A stretch of DNA of 64,000 bases from assembly GCA_022824965.1 (NCBI GenBank), contig JAJDYY010000008.1, forward strand, positions 734,447 through 798,446. The letters are read 5' to 3'. The notes under the pieces were generated by a model. That model made no database searches. It was not told the origin of the DNA and saw nothing but the letters and a program-made list of their open reading frames with translations. Below are positions 21,620-30,867 of this stretch, one piece after another. The stretch's first letter is position 1. Each line of letters begins with the position of its first letter. The position numbers and the translations under genes were made by a program. This stretch comes from Gammaproteobacteria bacterium (GTDB taxonomy: Bacteria > Pseudomonadota > Gammaproteobacteria > UBA4575).

Positions 21620-23002
21620 CTAAAAAGGCAATTCTAGCCCGGAATCCACGTTCAGCAACTGGGCGCGAAAAGCCGCCTGGATATCCCGCAGTGCTGCCGC
21701 GTCCCGGGCTTCGAAGCGGATCACCAGGGCCGGTGTCGTATTCGAGGCACGCACCAGGCCCCAGCCTGCGGCGAACTCGGCACGCACCCCGTCGATGGTC
21801 AGGATCTGCGCCCCGGGCAGGTGAACCGCCTGGGCGAACGCTTCCATGAAGGTATGCTGGGTGCCGTCTTTGTCCAGGCGAACGACGATTTCCGGGGTGC
21901 AGACATCATCGGGCAGGGCATCAAACAGCTGGCTCGCGGGGAGGGATTGCCGGGACAGGATTTCCAGCAACCTTGCCGCACTGTACAGGGCATCGTCAAA
22001 GCCGTACCAGCGGTCCTTGAAAAAGACGTGTCCGCTCATTTCGCCGCCGAGCGCAGCCCCGGTCTCGGCCATCTTGTCCTTGATCAACGAGTGCCCGGTT
22101 TTCCACATGACGGCCTCGCCGCCGGCCTGCTCGATGACCGTGCGCAGGTTTTTCGAACACTTCACGTCGAACACGACCCGCGCTCCCGGTCGCTGCGACA
22201 GCACGTCCCGGGAATAGAGCATCATCTGGCGATCCGGCCACAGCACGCGGCCACGCTCATCGACCACTCCCAGGCGGTCGCCGTCGCCATCGAACGCGAG
22301 TCCCAGATCCAGTTGTTCCTGCGAGACGCAGTCGATCAGGTCGCGCAGGTTCTCCGGCACGCTGGGATCGGGATGGTGGTTGGGAAACGTGCCATCGACC
22401 TCGCAATACAGGCCCGTGACCTCGCAGCCCAGCCGGGAAAAGAGGGCCATGGCGGCAGGCCCGGCCACTCCGTTGCCGCAGTCGATCGCGATGCGAAGCG
22501 GGCGTGCCAGGCGAATGTCCGCGCATACCTCGTCAAGATAGCGCTCCAGGACGGCGTCCTGGCGCCGCTGTCCCCGGGGTGCGGGTGGTGCGCTTTCTAG
22601 GATCTGCCGGTGGATGGCCTGCAGGGCCTCGCCGAACAGGGTCTTGCCGTCCATCAGGATCTTGAGGCCGTTGTACTCGGGCGGGTTGTGGCTGCCGGTC
22701 ACCATCACGCCGGCTCCGGTCCCAAGCAGATGCGTGGCGTAGTAGAGCAGCGGGGTCGGCACCTCGCCGATGTCGATGACGGAACGCCCGCCGTCCTGCA
22801 GGCCGACGCCCAGGGCATGGGCCAGCCCCCGGCCGGACTGCCGCCCGTCCCGTGCGATCACCACGGGACGCTCGTTTGGATACAGGGTGCCCAGCGCCTG
22901 TCCGATCTGCTGCACGCAGTCCGGCGTCAGGTCCGTGTCCACCACGCCACGGATGTCGTAGGCCCGGAAGATGAGCGGGTTGACGTGCATGGCACGTGCC
23001 AC
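21620..23002 (-). CDS. algC: Phosphomannomutase/phosphoglucomutase AlgC
   Basis: This enzyme interconverts hexose 1- and 6-phosphates for exopolysaccharide, LPS and sugar-nucleotide synthesis. The phosphoserine loop MVTGSHNPPEYNG, the metal loop AFDGDGDRLG, the sugar loop GGEMSGHVFF and the terminal phosphate-binding loop VRASNTTPALVIRFE are all present. The frame starts with GTG at 23002, eight bases after the dut stop. An ATG four codons on (22990, MHVNPLIFRAYDIRG) is equally good. The coaBC-dut-algC-argB order is the usual Pseudomonas-like cluster. Confidence 0.95.
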   Translation of the reverse strand: MARAMHVNPLIFRAYDIRGVVDTDLTPDCVQQIGQALGTLYPNERPVVIARDGRQSGRGLAHALGVGLQDGGRSVIDIGEVPTPLLYYATHLLGTGAGVMVTGSHNPPEYNGLKILMDGKTLFGEALQAIHRQILESAPPAPRGQRRQDAVLERYLDEVCADIRLARPLRIAIDCGNGVAGPAAMALFSRLGCEVTGLYCEVDGTFPNHHPDPSVPENLRDLIDCVSQEQLDLGLAFDGDGDRLGVVDERGRVLWPDRQMMLYSRDVLSQRPGARVVFDVKCSKNLRTVIEQAGGEAVMWKTGHSLIKDKMAETGAALGGEMSGHVFFKDRWYGFDDALYSAARLLEILSRQSLPASQLFDALPDDVCTPEIVVRLDKDGTQHTFMEAFAQAVHLPGAQILTIDGVRAEFAAGWGLVRASNTTPALVIRFEARDAAALRDIQAAFRAQLLNVDSGLELPF

Positions 23003-23010
23003 GGGGCGGC

Positions 23011-23484
23011 TCAGGCGATCCCGGAATGGCCGAAACCGCCGGTGCCCCGGTCCGTGGCACCGAATTGCTCCACGATCTCGAACTCGGTCTGCACCACCGG
23101 CACGATGACCAGTTGTGCGATGCGGTCACCGACGTTGACCTCGAACGGGCGGGTGCCGCGGTTCCACAGCGACACCATCAGGGGGCCCTGGTAGTCGGAA
23201 TCGATCAGGCCGACGAGGTTGCCCAGCACGATGCCGTGCTTGTGGCCCAGGCCGGAGCGCGGCAGGATGGTGGCGGCGAGCCCCGGGTCGCGGATGTAGA
23301 TGGAGATTCCGGTCGGGATCAGCACCGACTCCCCGGGTGCGATGCACAGGGTTTCCTGCATGCAGGCCCGCAGGTCCATGCCCGCAGAGCCGGGCGTGGC
23401 ATAGCTCGGCAGGGGAATCTCCCGGCCGATGCGCTCATCAAGAATTCTGATTTCGGTCTTTGACTTTTTTGAGGACTGTGACAT
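23011..23484 (-). CDS. dut: Deoxyuridine 5'-triphosphate nucleotidohydrolase (dUTPase)
   Basis: Dut hydrolyses dUTP to dUMP, keeping uracil out of DNA and feeding dTMP synthesis. The five trimeric dUTPase motifs are visible: [45 protein letters not shown] and the C-terminal [10 protein letters not shown]. The ATG at 23484 gives 157 residues and overlaps the end of coaBC by 47 bases. Longer starts exist, but the extra residues are not family-like. Confidence 0.95.
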   Translation of the reverse strand: MSQSSKKSKTEIRILDERIGREIPLPSYATPGSAGMDLRACMQETLCIAPGESVLIPTGISIYIRDPGLAATILPRSGLGHKHGIVLGNLVGLIDSDYQGPLMVSLWNRGTRPFEVNVGDRIAQLVIVPVVQTEFEIVEQFGATDRGTGGFGHSGIA

Positions 23485-24694
23485 TGCCCGGCTTGTGTGT
23501 GCTGGCATAACGTTCTGCAATCAGGCGGATCAGCCCTCGCGCGATCTTGGGCTTGCGGTCCTGTTCGAGCGAATGATGCCCGCCCGGCCAGTACACCTCA
23601 AGTGCATTCTCCTCGCTGTCAAACCCGCACTGCGGGTCGGCCACGTTGTTGCAGGCGATCATGTCCAGCTGTTTGCGCTCGAGTTTTTGCAGCGCATACT
23701 TCTCGGGTTCGCGGGTTTCCGCAGCAAAACCGACCACGAAGGGGCGTCGTGGCTGGCGGGCCACCTCCGCCACGATGTCCGGGTTGCGTGTCAGCTCAAG
23801 GGACAGGTCGGCATGCAGCTTCTTGATCTTGTCCGGCTGTCTGGCCACGGGCCGGTAATCGGCCACCGCCGCACAGCTGATGAAGATCTGCTGATGGTCC
23901 ACATGCCGGCGCACGGCCTGCAGCATTTCCTCGGCCGTGTTCACCGGCACACAGTGGATGCCCTCGCCTGCGCGCAGGTCCACCGGACCGGACACCAGCT
24001 CGACGCTGGCCCCGGCGTCGCGCGCGGCCTCGGCCAGCGCGTAGCCCATGCGACCGGAACTGCGGTTGCTGATGTAGCGCACCGGGTCGATCGGCTCTCG
24101 CGTGGGACCGGCCGTGATCAGTACATTGAGCCCGTCGAGTTCGCCGGTGTGGAACAGGTGGTCGAGCGACAGCAGCAGCTGGTGGGCCTCGAACATGCGT
24201 CCTTCGCCGACGTCCCCGCAGGCCTGCTTGCCCGAGGCCGGGCCGAACAGCAGGATGCCGCGTTTTTTCAGGGTCTCGCAGTTGCGGCGGGTGGCCGGGT
24301 GGGACCACATGGCCTGGTTCATGGCAGGGGCCAGGGCAATCGGTGCGCGGGTGACCAGGCACAGCGTGCTCAGCAGGTCGTCGGCCCCGCCGTGGGTGAG
24401 CTTGGCGATGGTGTTGGCGCTGGTCGGGGCTATCAGGACCGCGTCGGCCCAGCGGGCCAGGGTGATGTGGTCCATGCCGTGCTCGGCCTGCGGCGCATCG
24501 AACTCGTCGCTCGCCACCGGGGCGCCCGACAGGGCCTGGAAGGTGAGCGGGGTGACGAAGGCCTTGGCCTTTTCGGTCATGACGACCCGCACCTGTGCGC
24601 CCGCCTGCACCAGTTCACGCACCAGCTCGGCGCTTTTGTAGGCCGCGATCCCCCCGGTCACGCCCAGCAGTATGTTCTTGTTGGCTAGCGACAT
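23438..24694 (-). CDS. coaBC: Bifunctional phosphopantothenoylcysteine decarboxylase/phosphopantothenate-cysteine ligase CoaBC
   Basis: CoaBC carries out two successive steps of coenzyme A synthesis. The N-terminal flavin-dependent CoaC domain starts [20 protein letters not shown] and includes PAMNQAMW and the catalytic-Cys loop [13 protein letters not shown]. The C-terminal CoaB domain starts at about residue 190 with [20 protein letters not shown]. Length is 418 residues. It heads the coaBC-dut-algC-argB cluster. Confidence 0.95.
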   Translation of the reverse strand: MSLANKNILLGVTGGIAAYKSAELVRELVQAGAQVRVVMTEKAKAFVTPLTFQALSGAPVASDEFDAPQAEHGMDHITLARWADAVLIAPTSANTIAKLTHGGADDLLSTLCLVTRAPIALAPAMNQAMWSHPATRRNCETLKKRGILLFGPASGKQACGDVGEGRMFEAHQLLLSLDHLFHTGELDGLNVLITAGPTREPIDPVRYISNRSSGRMGYALAEAARDAGASVELVSGPVDLRAGEGIHCVPVNTAEEMLQAVRRHVDHQQIFISCAAVADYRPVARQPDKIKKLHADLSLELTRNPDIVAEVARQPRRPFVVGFAAETREPEKYALQKLERKQLDMIACNNVADPQCGFDSEENALEVYWPGGHHSLEQDRKPKIARGLIRLIAERYASTHKPGNVTVLKKVKDRNQNS

Positions 24695-24782
24695 GGCCCG
24701 AGTCTACCAGATCAGGCCCGGGAGTGGATGACAGGTCCCGGCGTGTAATCCCCGGAACTCACGCCGCGAACGGCTTTCGCAG

Positions 24783-25178
24783 TCACACCAGGGGTGCCCG
24801 CTCGCCCAGCAGCCAGCGCAGGAGGTCCACGTAGTCGAAACCCAGCGAGACCACGATGGTCGCCATCAGGGCCGCCACCGTCCAGCGTACCGGCCAGGGA
24901 GCCGCGAAGTGCTTGCGCCGCCGGTAGAGATAAATGGCAAGCGGGGTCCAGACCACGATGTGCGGCAGGGCGACCAGTCGAACATAGCCCACCTGAGCAT
25001 GCCAGAGCGGCATCAGCACGATCACGGCCACGCAGGCCGCAGCCACCACGATGCGGTCACGCCACTCGCCTGGAAACAGGAGCAGCACGACCGGGGCGAT
25101 CACGGACAGGCCGAACATCCACCCGGACCAGACAACAATCACGGGGGACAGCATCAGCACATCACGTATCATATCCAT
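24783..25178 (-). CDS. Small integral membrane protein of unknown function
   Basis: This 131-residue protein starts MDMIRDVLMLSP at 25178, preceded by a GGGAG ribosome-binding site. Four hydrophobic segments are visible at about 8-35, 44-63, 70-87 and 101-125, with a basic stretch (YRRRKHF) after the third. I do not recognise the family. It is transcribed divergently from the MpaB-like oxygenase and MMPL transporter genes, with a 171-base shared gap. The frame continues upstream, but only as the reverse reading of the oxygenase gene. Confidence 0.7.
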   Translation of the reverse strand: MDMIRDVLMLSPVIVVWSGWMFGLSVIAPVVLLLFPGEWRDRIVVAAACVAVIVLMPLWHAQVGYVRLVALPHIVVWTPLAIYLYRRRKHFAAPWPVRWTVAALMATIVVSLGFDYVDLLRWLLGERAPLV

Positions 25179-25349
25179 GCGGTACTCCCGGCACCTGTTG
25201 CTCGCCGTGGTATTTTGGGCGGGTTCGATAGTATCATTCAAGGGGTTCCGAGGGCCCGCGAACCACCTTGCCGGTCGGGGCCCGGGAATATTCGGCGCAG
25301 ACTTGGGCGGGGTTGCCCGCAGGTCGCAGTCCTGGCGCCTGTACCGGGG

Positions 25350-26531
25350 ATGAAGAATAGAATGAATGAAATCACCGTTCCGCGCGCGTACATCGAGGGC
25401 TACCAGGAGGCCCGCGAACACGACGCGGTCACCGCCGACAACTACCTGCGCCACACCATGGTCGGCGACCCCCTGCTGGATCCCGTGATGGCCGAGCTCG
25501 CCGACCTGGCGCCTGCGGAACTGCACCGCTGGGTGGGCGCAGGCATCGAAAACGACGAGGAAGAAATGCGCAAGGCGCCCCAGGCGCTGCGCGAGTTTTT
25601 CGACCAGGTCAACACCCCGCCATCCTGGTGTGACTTCAAGGACTTTGAGCCGGCTGCGCGGATCTTCTACACGGAAGTGAACAACATGCTGGTGGCCTTC
25701 GTCTGCGGGACGCTGATCGAGGGCTTCACCACGCTGATCGCCAAGTCCTTCAACATCACCGGGCGGGTGACGCGGGGCCCCGGTGACCGGCGCCTGCGCC
25801 AGAACAACCGCCACCTGATGGAAATCTTTTTTCCCGGCGGGCTGGAGCGTGACGGTGAAGGCTGGAAAACCACCATGCGCGTGCGCTTTGTCCATACCCA
25901 GGTGAGACGGCTGATGGCGCGCTGCGACGACTGGCACGAGGAGTCCTGGGGGGTGCCGGTGAGTGCCGCCCACCTGGGGCTGGCGAGCGTCGTGTTCTCG
26001 TTGCGCCTGCTGGAGCACTCCTCCCTGATCGGTGCCCAGTACACCAGCGAACAGGAAGAGAGCGTGATGCGCCTGTGGCGCTACACGGGCTACCTCATGG
26101 GGGTGCCGGAATCGATCCTCTTCACCGATCGGGAGGAGGCAGCGACCCTGCTGGCCGCCGGCCTGAAGTGCGAGCCCCCGCCGGGGCTGGACTCCGTGAT
26201 CATGGCGAACTCGCTGATCAATGCCATCCCGGTGGTGGCGAACATTGAATCCCCGCGGGAGGTCAGGGCCGTCAAGAGCCTGGCCTACGGGATCTCCCGC
26301 TCCCTGCTCGGCCACGAGATGGCCGACTTGCTGCGTTTTCCGAAAAGGGGAAAGGTGACCTCGCTGTACAAGTGGAGGTTTCTGCAGGCCATCGACCGCA
26401 TGCGCAGGGACAAGAAAGCGATCAAGGCAGAAAACTTTGCCCAGGTCCTCGATGTTTCACAATACGATGACATCGGCATCAGCTACAAGCTGCCGGACCA
26501 CGTCTACTCCTCCCAATCCGATGACTGGTAG
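25350..26531 (+). CDS. Oxygenase MpaB family (DUF2236) protein
   Basis: The DUF2236 fold is shared by the Penicillium enzyme MpaB and the actinobacterial rubber oxygenase Lcp, a b-type haem protein. Visible features that fit are the all-helical body, the segment MLVAFVCGTLIEGFTTLIA, the basic/His region VRFVHTQVRRLMAR and the block VPVSAAHLGLASVVFS. The 393 residues are within the family range. Two ATGs (25350 and 25362) are possible. Six bases separate it from a downstream RND/MMPL transporter, suggesting one operon. The substrate is unknown. Confidence 0.75.
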   Translation: MKNRMNEITVPRAYIEGYQEAREHDAVTADNYLRHTMVGDPLLDPVMAELADLAPAELHRWVGAGIENDEEEMRKAPQALREFFDQVNTPPSWCDFKDFEPAARIFYTEVNNMLVAFVCGTLIEGFTTLIAKSFNITGRVTRGPGDRRLRQNNRHLMEIFFPGGLERDGEGWKTTMRVRFVHTQVRRLMARCDDWHEESWGVPVSAAHLGLASVVFSLRLLEHSSLIGAQYTSEQEESVMRLWRYTGYLMGVPESILFTDREEAATLLAAGLKCEPPPGLDSVIMANSLINAIPVVANIESPREVRAVKSLAYGISRSLLGHEMADLLRFPKRGKVTSLYKWRFLQAIDRMRRDKKAIKAENFAQVLDVSQYDDIGISYKLPDHVYSSQSDDW

Positions 26532-26536
26532 CCCCC

Positions 26537-28822
26537 GTGGGCAGGCTTGACCGGTACACGTCCGCCCTGCTGCGCCATCGCTGGTGGGTGGTGGGCCTGG
26601 CTACCCTGGCCATGCTGGCCATGTCAGCCGGCGCGCCCCGCCTCACGGTCTCCAACGATTACCGCATCCTGTTCAGCGAAGACAATCCGCAGCTCATGGC
26701 CTTCGATGCACTGGAGGCCACCTACACGGAGTCCTACAACCTGCTGATTGCCGTGGCCGTACAGGAGGGTTCGGTGTTTACGCAAGCGACCCTGGATGCG
26801 GTCGAGACCCTGACCGAGGCGGTCTGGCAACTGCCGTACTCGAGCCGGGTCACGTCCTTGACCAACTACAGCCACAGTGAGGCGCACGGCGACGACCTGG
26901 TCGTCGCCCCGCTCGTGGAGGATGCGCTGTCCATGGAAGCCGCGGCCCTGGAGCGCGTCGAGGCCATTGCACTCGGTGATGCCGATATTGCCGGGCGCCT
27001 GGTGTCCCGGGACGGGAGGGTGGCCGCGGTGGTAGTCGATTTTGTGCTGGCGGAAAACCCGGACCAGCAGGTCATCGAAATCACCGACGCCTTGCAGGAG
27101 ACCCTCGGGCACGCGCGCGCAAGCCACCCCGGTCTCGGCTATTACACCACCGGTTTCGTGGTGCAGAACCGGGCGTTTTCCCAGGCCACCCAGGACGATC
27201 TCGAGACCCTGCTGCCGATCGTGTTCGTGGTCATTGTGGGCTTTGCAGTGCTCCTGCTGCGCTCGGTGGCGGGCACGGTGGCGATCGTCGCGATCGTCAT
27301 GTTCGCCGTCAACAGCACCATGGGTACGGCCGGCTGGAGCGGGGTGCTGATCAGCCCGACCAGCTCGGGCATCCCGGTGATCGTGATGGTGATCGCGATC
27401 GCGGACTCGATCCACATCATCTCCAACGTGCTGCAGGGCCTGCAGCGCGGCCTGGACAAGCAGGCGGCCATCCTCGAGTCGATGCGCATCAATGCCTACC
27501 CGGTGTTCCTGACCTCGCTGACCACGGCCATCGGCTTTCTGACCCTGAACACTTCCGATTCACCCCCCTTCCACGTGCTTGGCAACTGGGTGGCCTTTGG
27601 CGTACTGTGCGCTTTTGTCTACTCCATGACGTTCCTGCCGGCGCTGCTGTCCGTGCTGCCGTTGCGCGGTGCGCGCACACAGGCACGAGGCGGTGTACTC
27701 CTCGAGGGCTTCGCCGACTTCGTGATCACGCGCTACAAGGCGTTGTTCTGGGGCGTGGCGCTGGTGGCGGCGATCCTGATCACGGGCGTGCCGCGGATCG
27801 AGCTCGGCGACAACCTGACGGAGTTTTTCGACCAGCGCTACGAGTTCCGCCGCGATGCCGATTTCATCACCGCGAACCTGACCGGGCTGGACAAGCTGGA
27901 GTACTCGCTGCAATCGGGGCGCGATGGCGGCATCACCGACCCGGCCTACCTGCGCAAGGTCGAAGCCTTTGCCGAGTGGTACCGGACACAGCCCGGGGTC
28001 ACCCACGTGCAGGCTTTCTCGGACATCATGAAGCGCCTCAACAAGAACATGCATGGCGATGACCCGGGCTTTGCCCGCCTGCCCGAGGATGCGGAACTGG
28101 CGGCCCAGTACCTGTTGCTGTACGAGCTCTCGATCCCGTTCGGCAGCGACCTCAACGACCGCATCGATGTCGCCAAGTCCGCGACCCGCATGTCCGTGAC
28201 CATCGAGAACGCATCCTCCCGGGACCTGCGTGAAATGGATGCGCGGGCCCAGGTCTGGCTGCAGGCGGAATCGCCGGGACTGGCCGGCGAGGCTTCGGGC
28301 ATCAGCATGATGTTCGCCCACATGTCGGACCGCAATGTCAGCAGCATGATGGTCGGCATCATCGGCGCCATGGCCCTGATCTCCTTGCTGCTCATCGTCG
28401 TGTTCCGCAGTGTCCGCATCGGCCTGATCAGCCTGTTGCCGAATTTTATCCCGGCACTGATGAGCTTCGGCCTGTGGGGCCACCTGGTGGGGCAGATCGG
28501 GCTGGTCTCCTCGGTCGTCATCGCCATCTCCTTCGGCATCGTGGTTGACGACACCATCCATTTCCTCAGCAAGTACCTGAAGGCCCGGCGCGAGGGCGAG
28601 GCGGCCCCCGAGTCGATCCGCTACGCCTTTCGCACCACCGGCCAGGCGCTGTGGGTGACCACCGTGGTACTGGCGGCAGGCTTCCTGGTGTTCACGGCCT
28701 CGGGATTCCAGCTCAGCTGGGTGCTCGGCCTGATGGTCGCCATCACGGTCGGTTTCGCGCTGGCCGCAGATTTCCTGCTGCTGCCGGCCCTGCTGATGCT
28801 TGCCGACCGCAAGACCTCCTGA
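26537..28822 (+). CDS. RND-superfamily (MMPL/HpnN-like) transporter
   Basis: This is a 761-residue inner-membrane protein with the duplicated RND layout. A first helix at about 16-32 is followed by a periplasmic loop to about 215, a five-helix block at about 216-380 and another helix near 400. A second loop and a second five-helix block (about 610-755) complete it. The motif VVDDTIHFLSKYLKAR in the second block is typical of MMPL-like exporters of lipids or hydrophobic compounds. It starts with GTG five bases after the oxygenase stop. The pairing suggests that the oxygenase product or substrate is a hydrophobic molecule, but this is inference. Confidence 0.85.
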   Translation: MGRLDRYTSALLRHRWWVVGLATLAMLAMSAGAPRLTVSNDYRILFSEDNPQLMAFDALEATYTESYNLLIAVAVQEGSVFTQATLDAVETLTEAVWQLPYSSRVTSLTNYSHSEAHGDDLVVAPLVEDALSMEAAALERVEAIALGDADIAGRLVSRDGRVAAVVVDFVLAENPDQQVIEITDALQETLGHARASHPGLGYYTTGFVVQNRAFSQATQDDLETLLPIVFVVIVGFAVLLLRSVAGTVAIVAIVMFAVNSTMGTAGWSGVLISPTSSGIPVIVMVIAIADSIHIISNVLQGLQRGLDKQAAILESMRINAYPVFLTSLTTAIGFLTLNTSDSPPFHVLGNWVAFGVLCAFVYSMTFLPALLSVLPLRGARTQARGGVLLEGFADFVITRYKALFWGVALVAAILITGVPRIELGDNLTEFFDQRYEFRRDADFITANLTGLDKLEYSLQSGRDGGITDPAYLRKVEAFAEWYRTQPGVTHVQAFSDIMKRLNKNMHGDDPGFARLPEDAELAAQYLLLYELSIPFGSDLNDRIDVAKSATRMSVTIENASSRDLREMDARAQVWLQAESPGLAGEASGISMMFAHMSDRNVSSMMVGIIGAMALISLLLIVVFRSVRIGLISLLPNFIPALMSFGLWGHLVGQIGLVSSVVIAISFGIVVDDTIHFLSKYLKARREGEAAPESIRYAFRTTGQALWVTTVVLAAGFLVFTASGFQLSWVLGLMVAITVGFALAADFLLLPALLMLADRKTS

Positions 28823-28995
28823 CGCCGCATCCCATCCATCCGATCCCGGCACCGGACCGGCAAATCCGTGCTGCGGAGGGCTCCCATACGGGAACCTGCA
28901 AGGAGACACCCTGGTTTGAAACAAACATATATATAATAAATATATATTTATGTTAAACTCAGCGCATCTGCCCACGGATCCACCGGTTGGAGCCC
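28823..28995 (+). promoter_or_regulatory. Promoter/operator region of the VapBC-like module
   Basis: This is a 173-base gap. From 28916 to 28954 it is almost pure A/T, with an imperfect palindrome whose ends are AACATA (28924-28929) and TATGTT (28949-28954) around alternating AT. A TATAAT lies at 28932-28937. An antitoxin-bound operator is likely here, but the -35 element is not clear. A GGAG ribosome-binding site precedes the ATG at 28996. Confidence 0.5.
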
Positions 28996-29253
28996 ATGAA
29001 ACAGGATACGGCGAAAGTCTTCATGTCCGGCCCCTCGCAGGCGGTGCGCCTGCCGAAAAAATACCGCTTTTCCGAGAACTGCGGCGAGGTGTCCGTGCGC
29101 CGGCTGGGAGGCCACCTGATCCTGAGTCCGCGCTTTGGTGACTGGGAAGCCTACTGGGCCGGCTCCACCCGCCCCTACGGGAGTCTCGGCCCGGACGTGC
29201 TGGAATTCCATGCCCGGGATGGAGCGATGGAGCCCCCGGAGGAGACTGGCTGA
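28996..29253 (+). CDS. VapB-like antitoxin (SpoVT/AbrB fold)
   Basis: This 85-residue protein has the N-terminal swapped-hairpin AbrB signature: KVFMSGPSQAVRLPKKYRF, then VSVRRLGGHLILSP. That segment binds DNA as a dimer, while the C-terminal tail usually wraps the toxin. The ATG at 28996 has a good ribosome-binding site, unlike the TTG three codons earlier. The stop overlaps the next start (TGATG), the normal coupling of vapBC pairs. Confidence 0.88.
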   Translation: MKQDTAKVFMSGPSQAVRLPKKYRFSENCGEVSVRRLGGHLILSPRFGDWEAYWAGSTRPYGSLGPDVLEFHARDGAMEPPEETG

Positions 29254-29663
29254 TGCCCTGCATGCTGGATGTCACGCACTGCGTGCACCTGCTGGTGCGC
29301 TCACCGCAGGTGATCCCGCGCGCACCGATCCAGGAGTGCCGTATTTCGAGCGTCGTGGCGGGTGAACTGTATGTCGGCGTACAGCACTCGATGGAGTCCA
29401 GGCGTGAGCGAAACCATGCGGCCGTGCAGGATTTCCTGGGCGCCGTTTCGGTGCTGGCACTCGATGAGCAGGTCGCAAAAACCTATGCGGACCTTTGCGC
29501 CGGCCCGCAAGCGCCGGTCCGCGCAATCGGGGCCAATGAGCGGTGGGTGCTTGCCCATGCCCTGGCGCTGGGCCTGCCCTTGATCACCTGCACCCCGGAT
29601 CGTTTTGCCGGCATCCCGGGACTGGCCACGGATAACTGGATACAGGCGCAGGCGAGCGGCTGA
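29253..29663 (+). CDS. VapC-like PIN-domain ribonuclease toxin, atypical active site
   Basis: PIN-domain VapC toxins cleave tRNA or rRNA with a quartet of acidic residues. The protein starts MPCMLDVTHCVHLLV, where most VapCs have LDTNI: Asp6 is kept but the usual Thr-Asn is Val-Thr. Glu38 (VAGELYVG) is present. The third acid, normally Asp in a GxND motif, is Glu96 in GANERW, and the last is Asp116 (TCTPDRF). Length is 136 residues. These changes may lower activity. A GGAGGAG ribosome-binding site overlaps the antitoxin 3' end. Confidence 0.85.
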   Translation: MPCMLDVTHCVHLLVRSPQVIPRAPIQECRISSVVAGELYVGVQHSMESRRERNHAAVQDFLGAVSVLALDEQVAKTYADLCAGPQAPVRAIGANERWVLAHALALGLPLITCTPDRFAGIPGLATDNWIQAQASG

Positions 29664-29690
29664 ACGCCGCCTACACCCCGGGCCGGATTT

Positions 29691-30854
29691 TCAGGAGCTG
29701 TCTTCGCCTGTGCGGGTACAGTTCCTGGCTAAAGATTCGATGAGCCGGTCGATGTGTTCGCGGGTATGCGTGGCACAAAGCGTCACGCGAAGGCGCGCCT
29801 GGTGCTTAGGCACGGTAGGCTCGCGGATGGCCTGTACCAGGATGCCGTCCTCAAGCAGCCCCTGGCTGGCTTCCAGGGCCGTCTTGGATGCACCCAGGAT
29901 CACGGGCTGGATGGGGGTCTTGGAGGACGTGACCGGCAGGCCGGCCTCGCGTGCACACTGGCGGAAATAGGCCACCTGTTCCAGCAGCTGTGCCCTTCGT
30001 CCGGGCTCTTCGCGGATCAGTGCCAGGGCGGTGCGCGCCGCTTCGGCCACCGAGGGCGGCAGTGCGGTGGTGTAGATATAGCTTCGGGCCCGCTGTACGC
30101 ACCACTCGATGATATCGCCAGGTCCGGCGACGAACGCACCGAATACGCCGAAGGCCTTGCCGAGGGTGCCGACCAGGATGGTATCGTCGCGACGACAGCT
30201 TTCCGTGCAGCCCTTTCCTTCCTCGCCCAGTACGCCGATGCCGTGCGCATCATCCACGATCAGCGGCACATTGAAGCTGTCGGACAGTTTTTGCAGCGCC
30301 TCGATGGGCGCGACGGTGCCGTCCATGCTGAATACCCCGTCGGTGGCGATCAGCCCGTCCTTTCCGACGCTCGCGCGCAGCTGTCGATGCAGCGCATCGA
30401 CGGCCAGGTGGTCATAGCGCTTCAGTTGCGCGCGTGCGAGCAACGCGGCATCGATCAGCGAGGCGTGGTTGAGCCGGTCCTCAAAGACCGTGGTGGTGCG
30501 CCCGGCCAGTGCACCGACCAGGCCGAGGTTGGCCATGTAGCCGGTCGAGAACAGCAGGGTCCGCTCGCAGCCCAGGAATTCCGCCAGTTCCTCTTCCAGG
30601 GCGTGATGGCAGGCATGGTGCCCGGTGATGAGGTGCGAGGCGCCGCTGCCGACGCCGAAGGTCTTGGCGGCCTCGACATAACGTTCGACGATGCGGGGCT
30701 CGCAGGCCAGCCCCAGGTAATCGTTGCTGCAAAACGAAAGCACCTTGTGGCCGTTGATCACCGGCTCGATCTGCTGGGCAGAACTCAGCAGGTTGCGGCT
30801 GCGCCACTGGTGGTCTTCCTGCAGTTCCTCGAGTGCCGCAGCCAGGTTCTTCAT
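29691..30854 (-). CDS. bioF: 8-amino-7-oxononanoate synthase BioF
   Basis: BioF is a PLP enzyme condensing pimeloyl-ACP/CoA with alanine in biotin synthesis. I chose the ATG at 30854 (MKNLAAALEEL), giving 387 residues. Family motifs are FCSNDYLGLA, LLFSTGYMANLG, the PLP Asp region VDDAHGIGVLG and the Schiff-base lysine in GTLGKAFG. It starts 13 bases after the bioB stop, so bioB-bioF form an operon. bioA, bioC, bioD and bioH are not seen in the window. Confidence 0.95.
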   Translation of the reverse strand: MKNLAAALEELQEDHQWRSRNLLSSAQQIEPVINGHKVLSFCSNDYLGLACEPRIVERYVEAAKTFGVGSGASHLITGHHACHHALEEELAEFLGCERTLLFSTGYMANLGLVGALAGRTTTVFEDRLNHASLIDAALLARAQLKRYDHLAVDALHRQLRASVGKDGLIATDGVFSMDGTVAPIEALQKLSDSFNVPLIVDDAHGIGVLGEEGKGCTESCRRDDTILVGTLGKAFGVFGAFVAGPGDIIEWCVQRARSYIYTTALPPSVAEAARTALALIREEPGRRAQLLEQVAYFRQCAREAGLPVTSSKTPIQPVILGASKTALEASQGLLEDGILVQAIREPTVPKHQARLRVTLCATHTREHIDRLIESLARNCTRTGEDSS

Positions 30855-30867
30855 GCCCGGGCGCAGC

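Noticed and set aside
24783..26315. 510-codon open frame on the minus strand across the oxygenase gene
   Set aside because: Only the last 131 codons look like protein (hydrophobic helices, ribosome-binding site at 25178). The rest is a reverse reading of a clear gene in GC-rich DNA.
28861..28960. AT-rich alternating tract considered as a second origin or transposon end
   Set aside because: It sits directly before an antitoxin gene and is short, as expected for a toxin-antitoxin operator.
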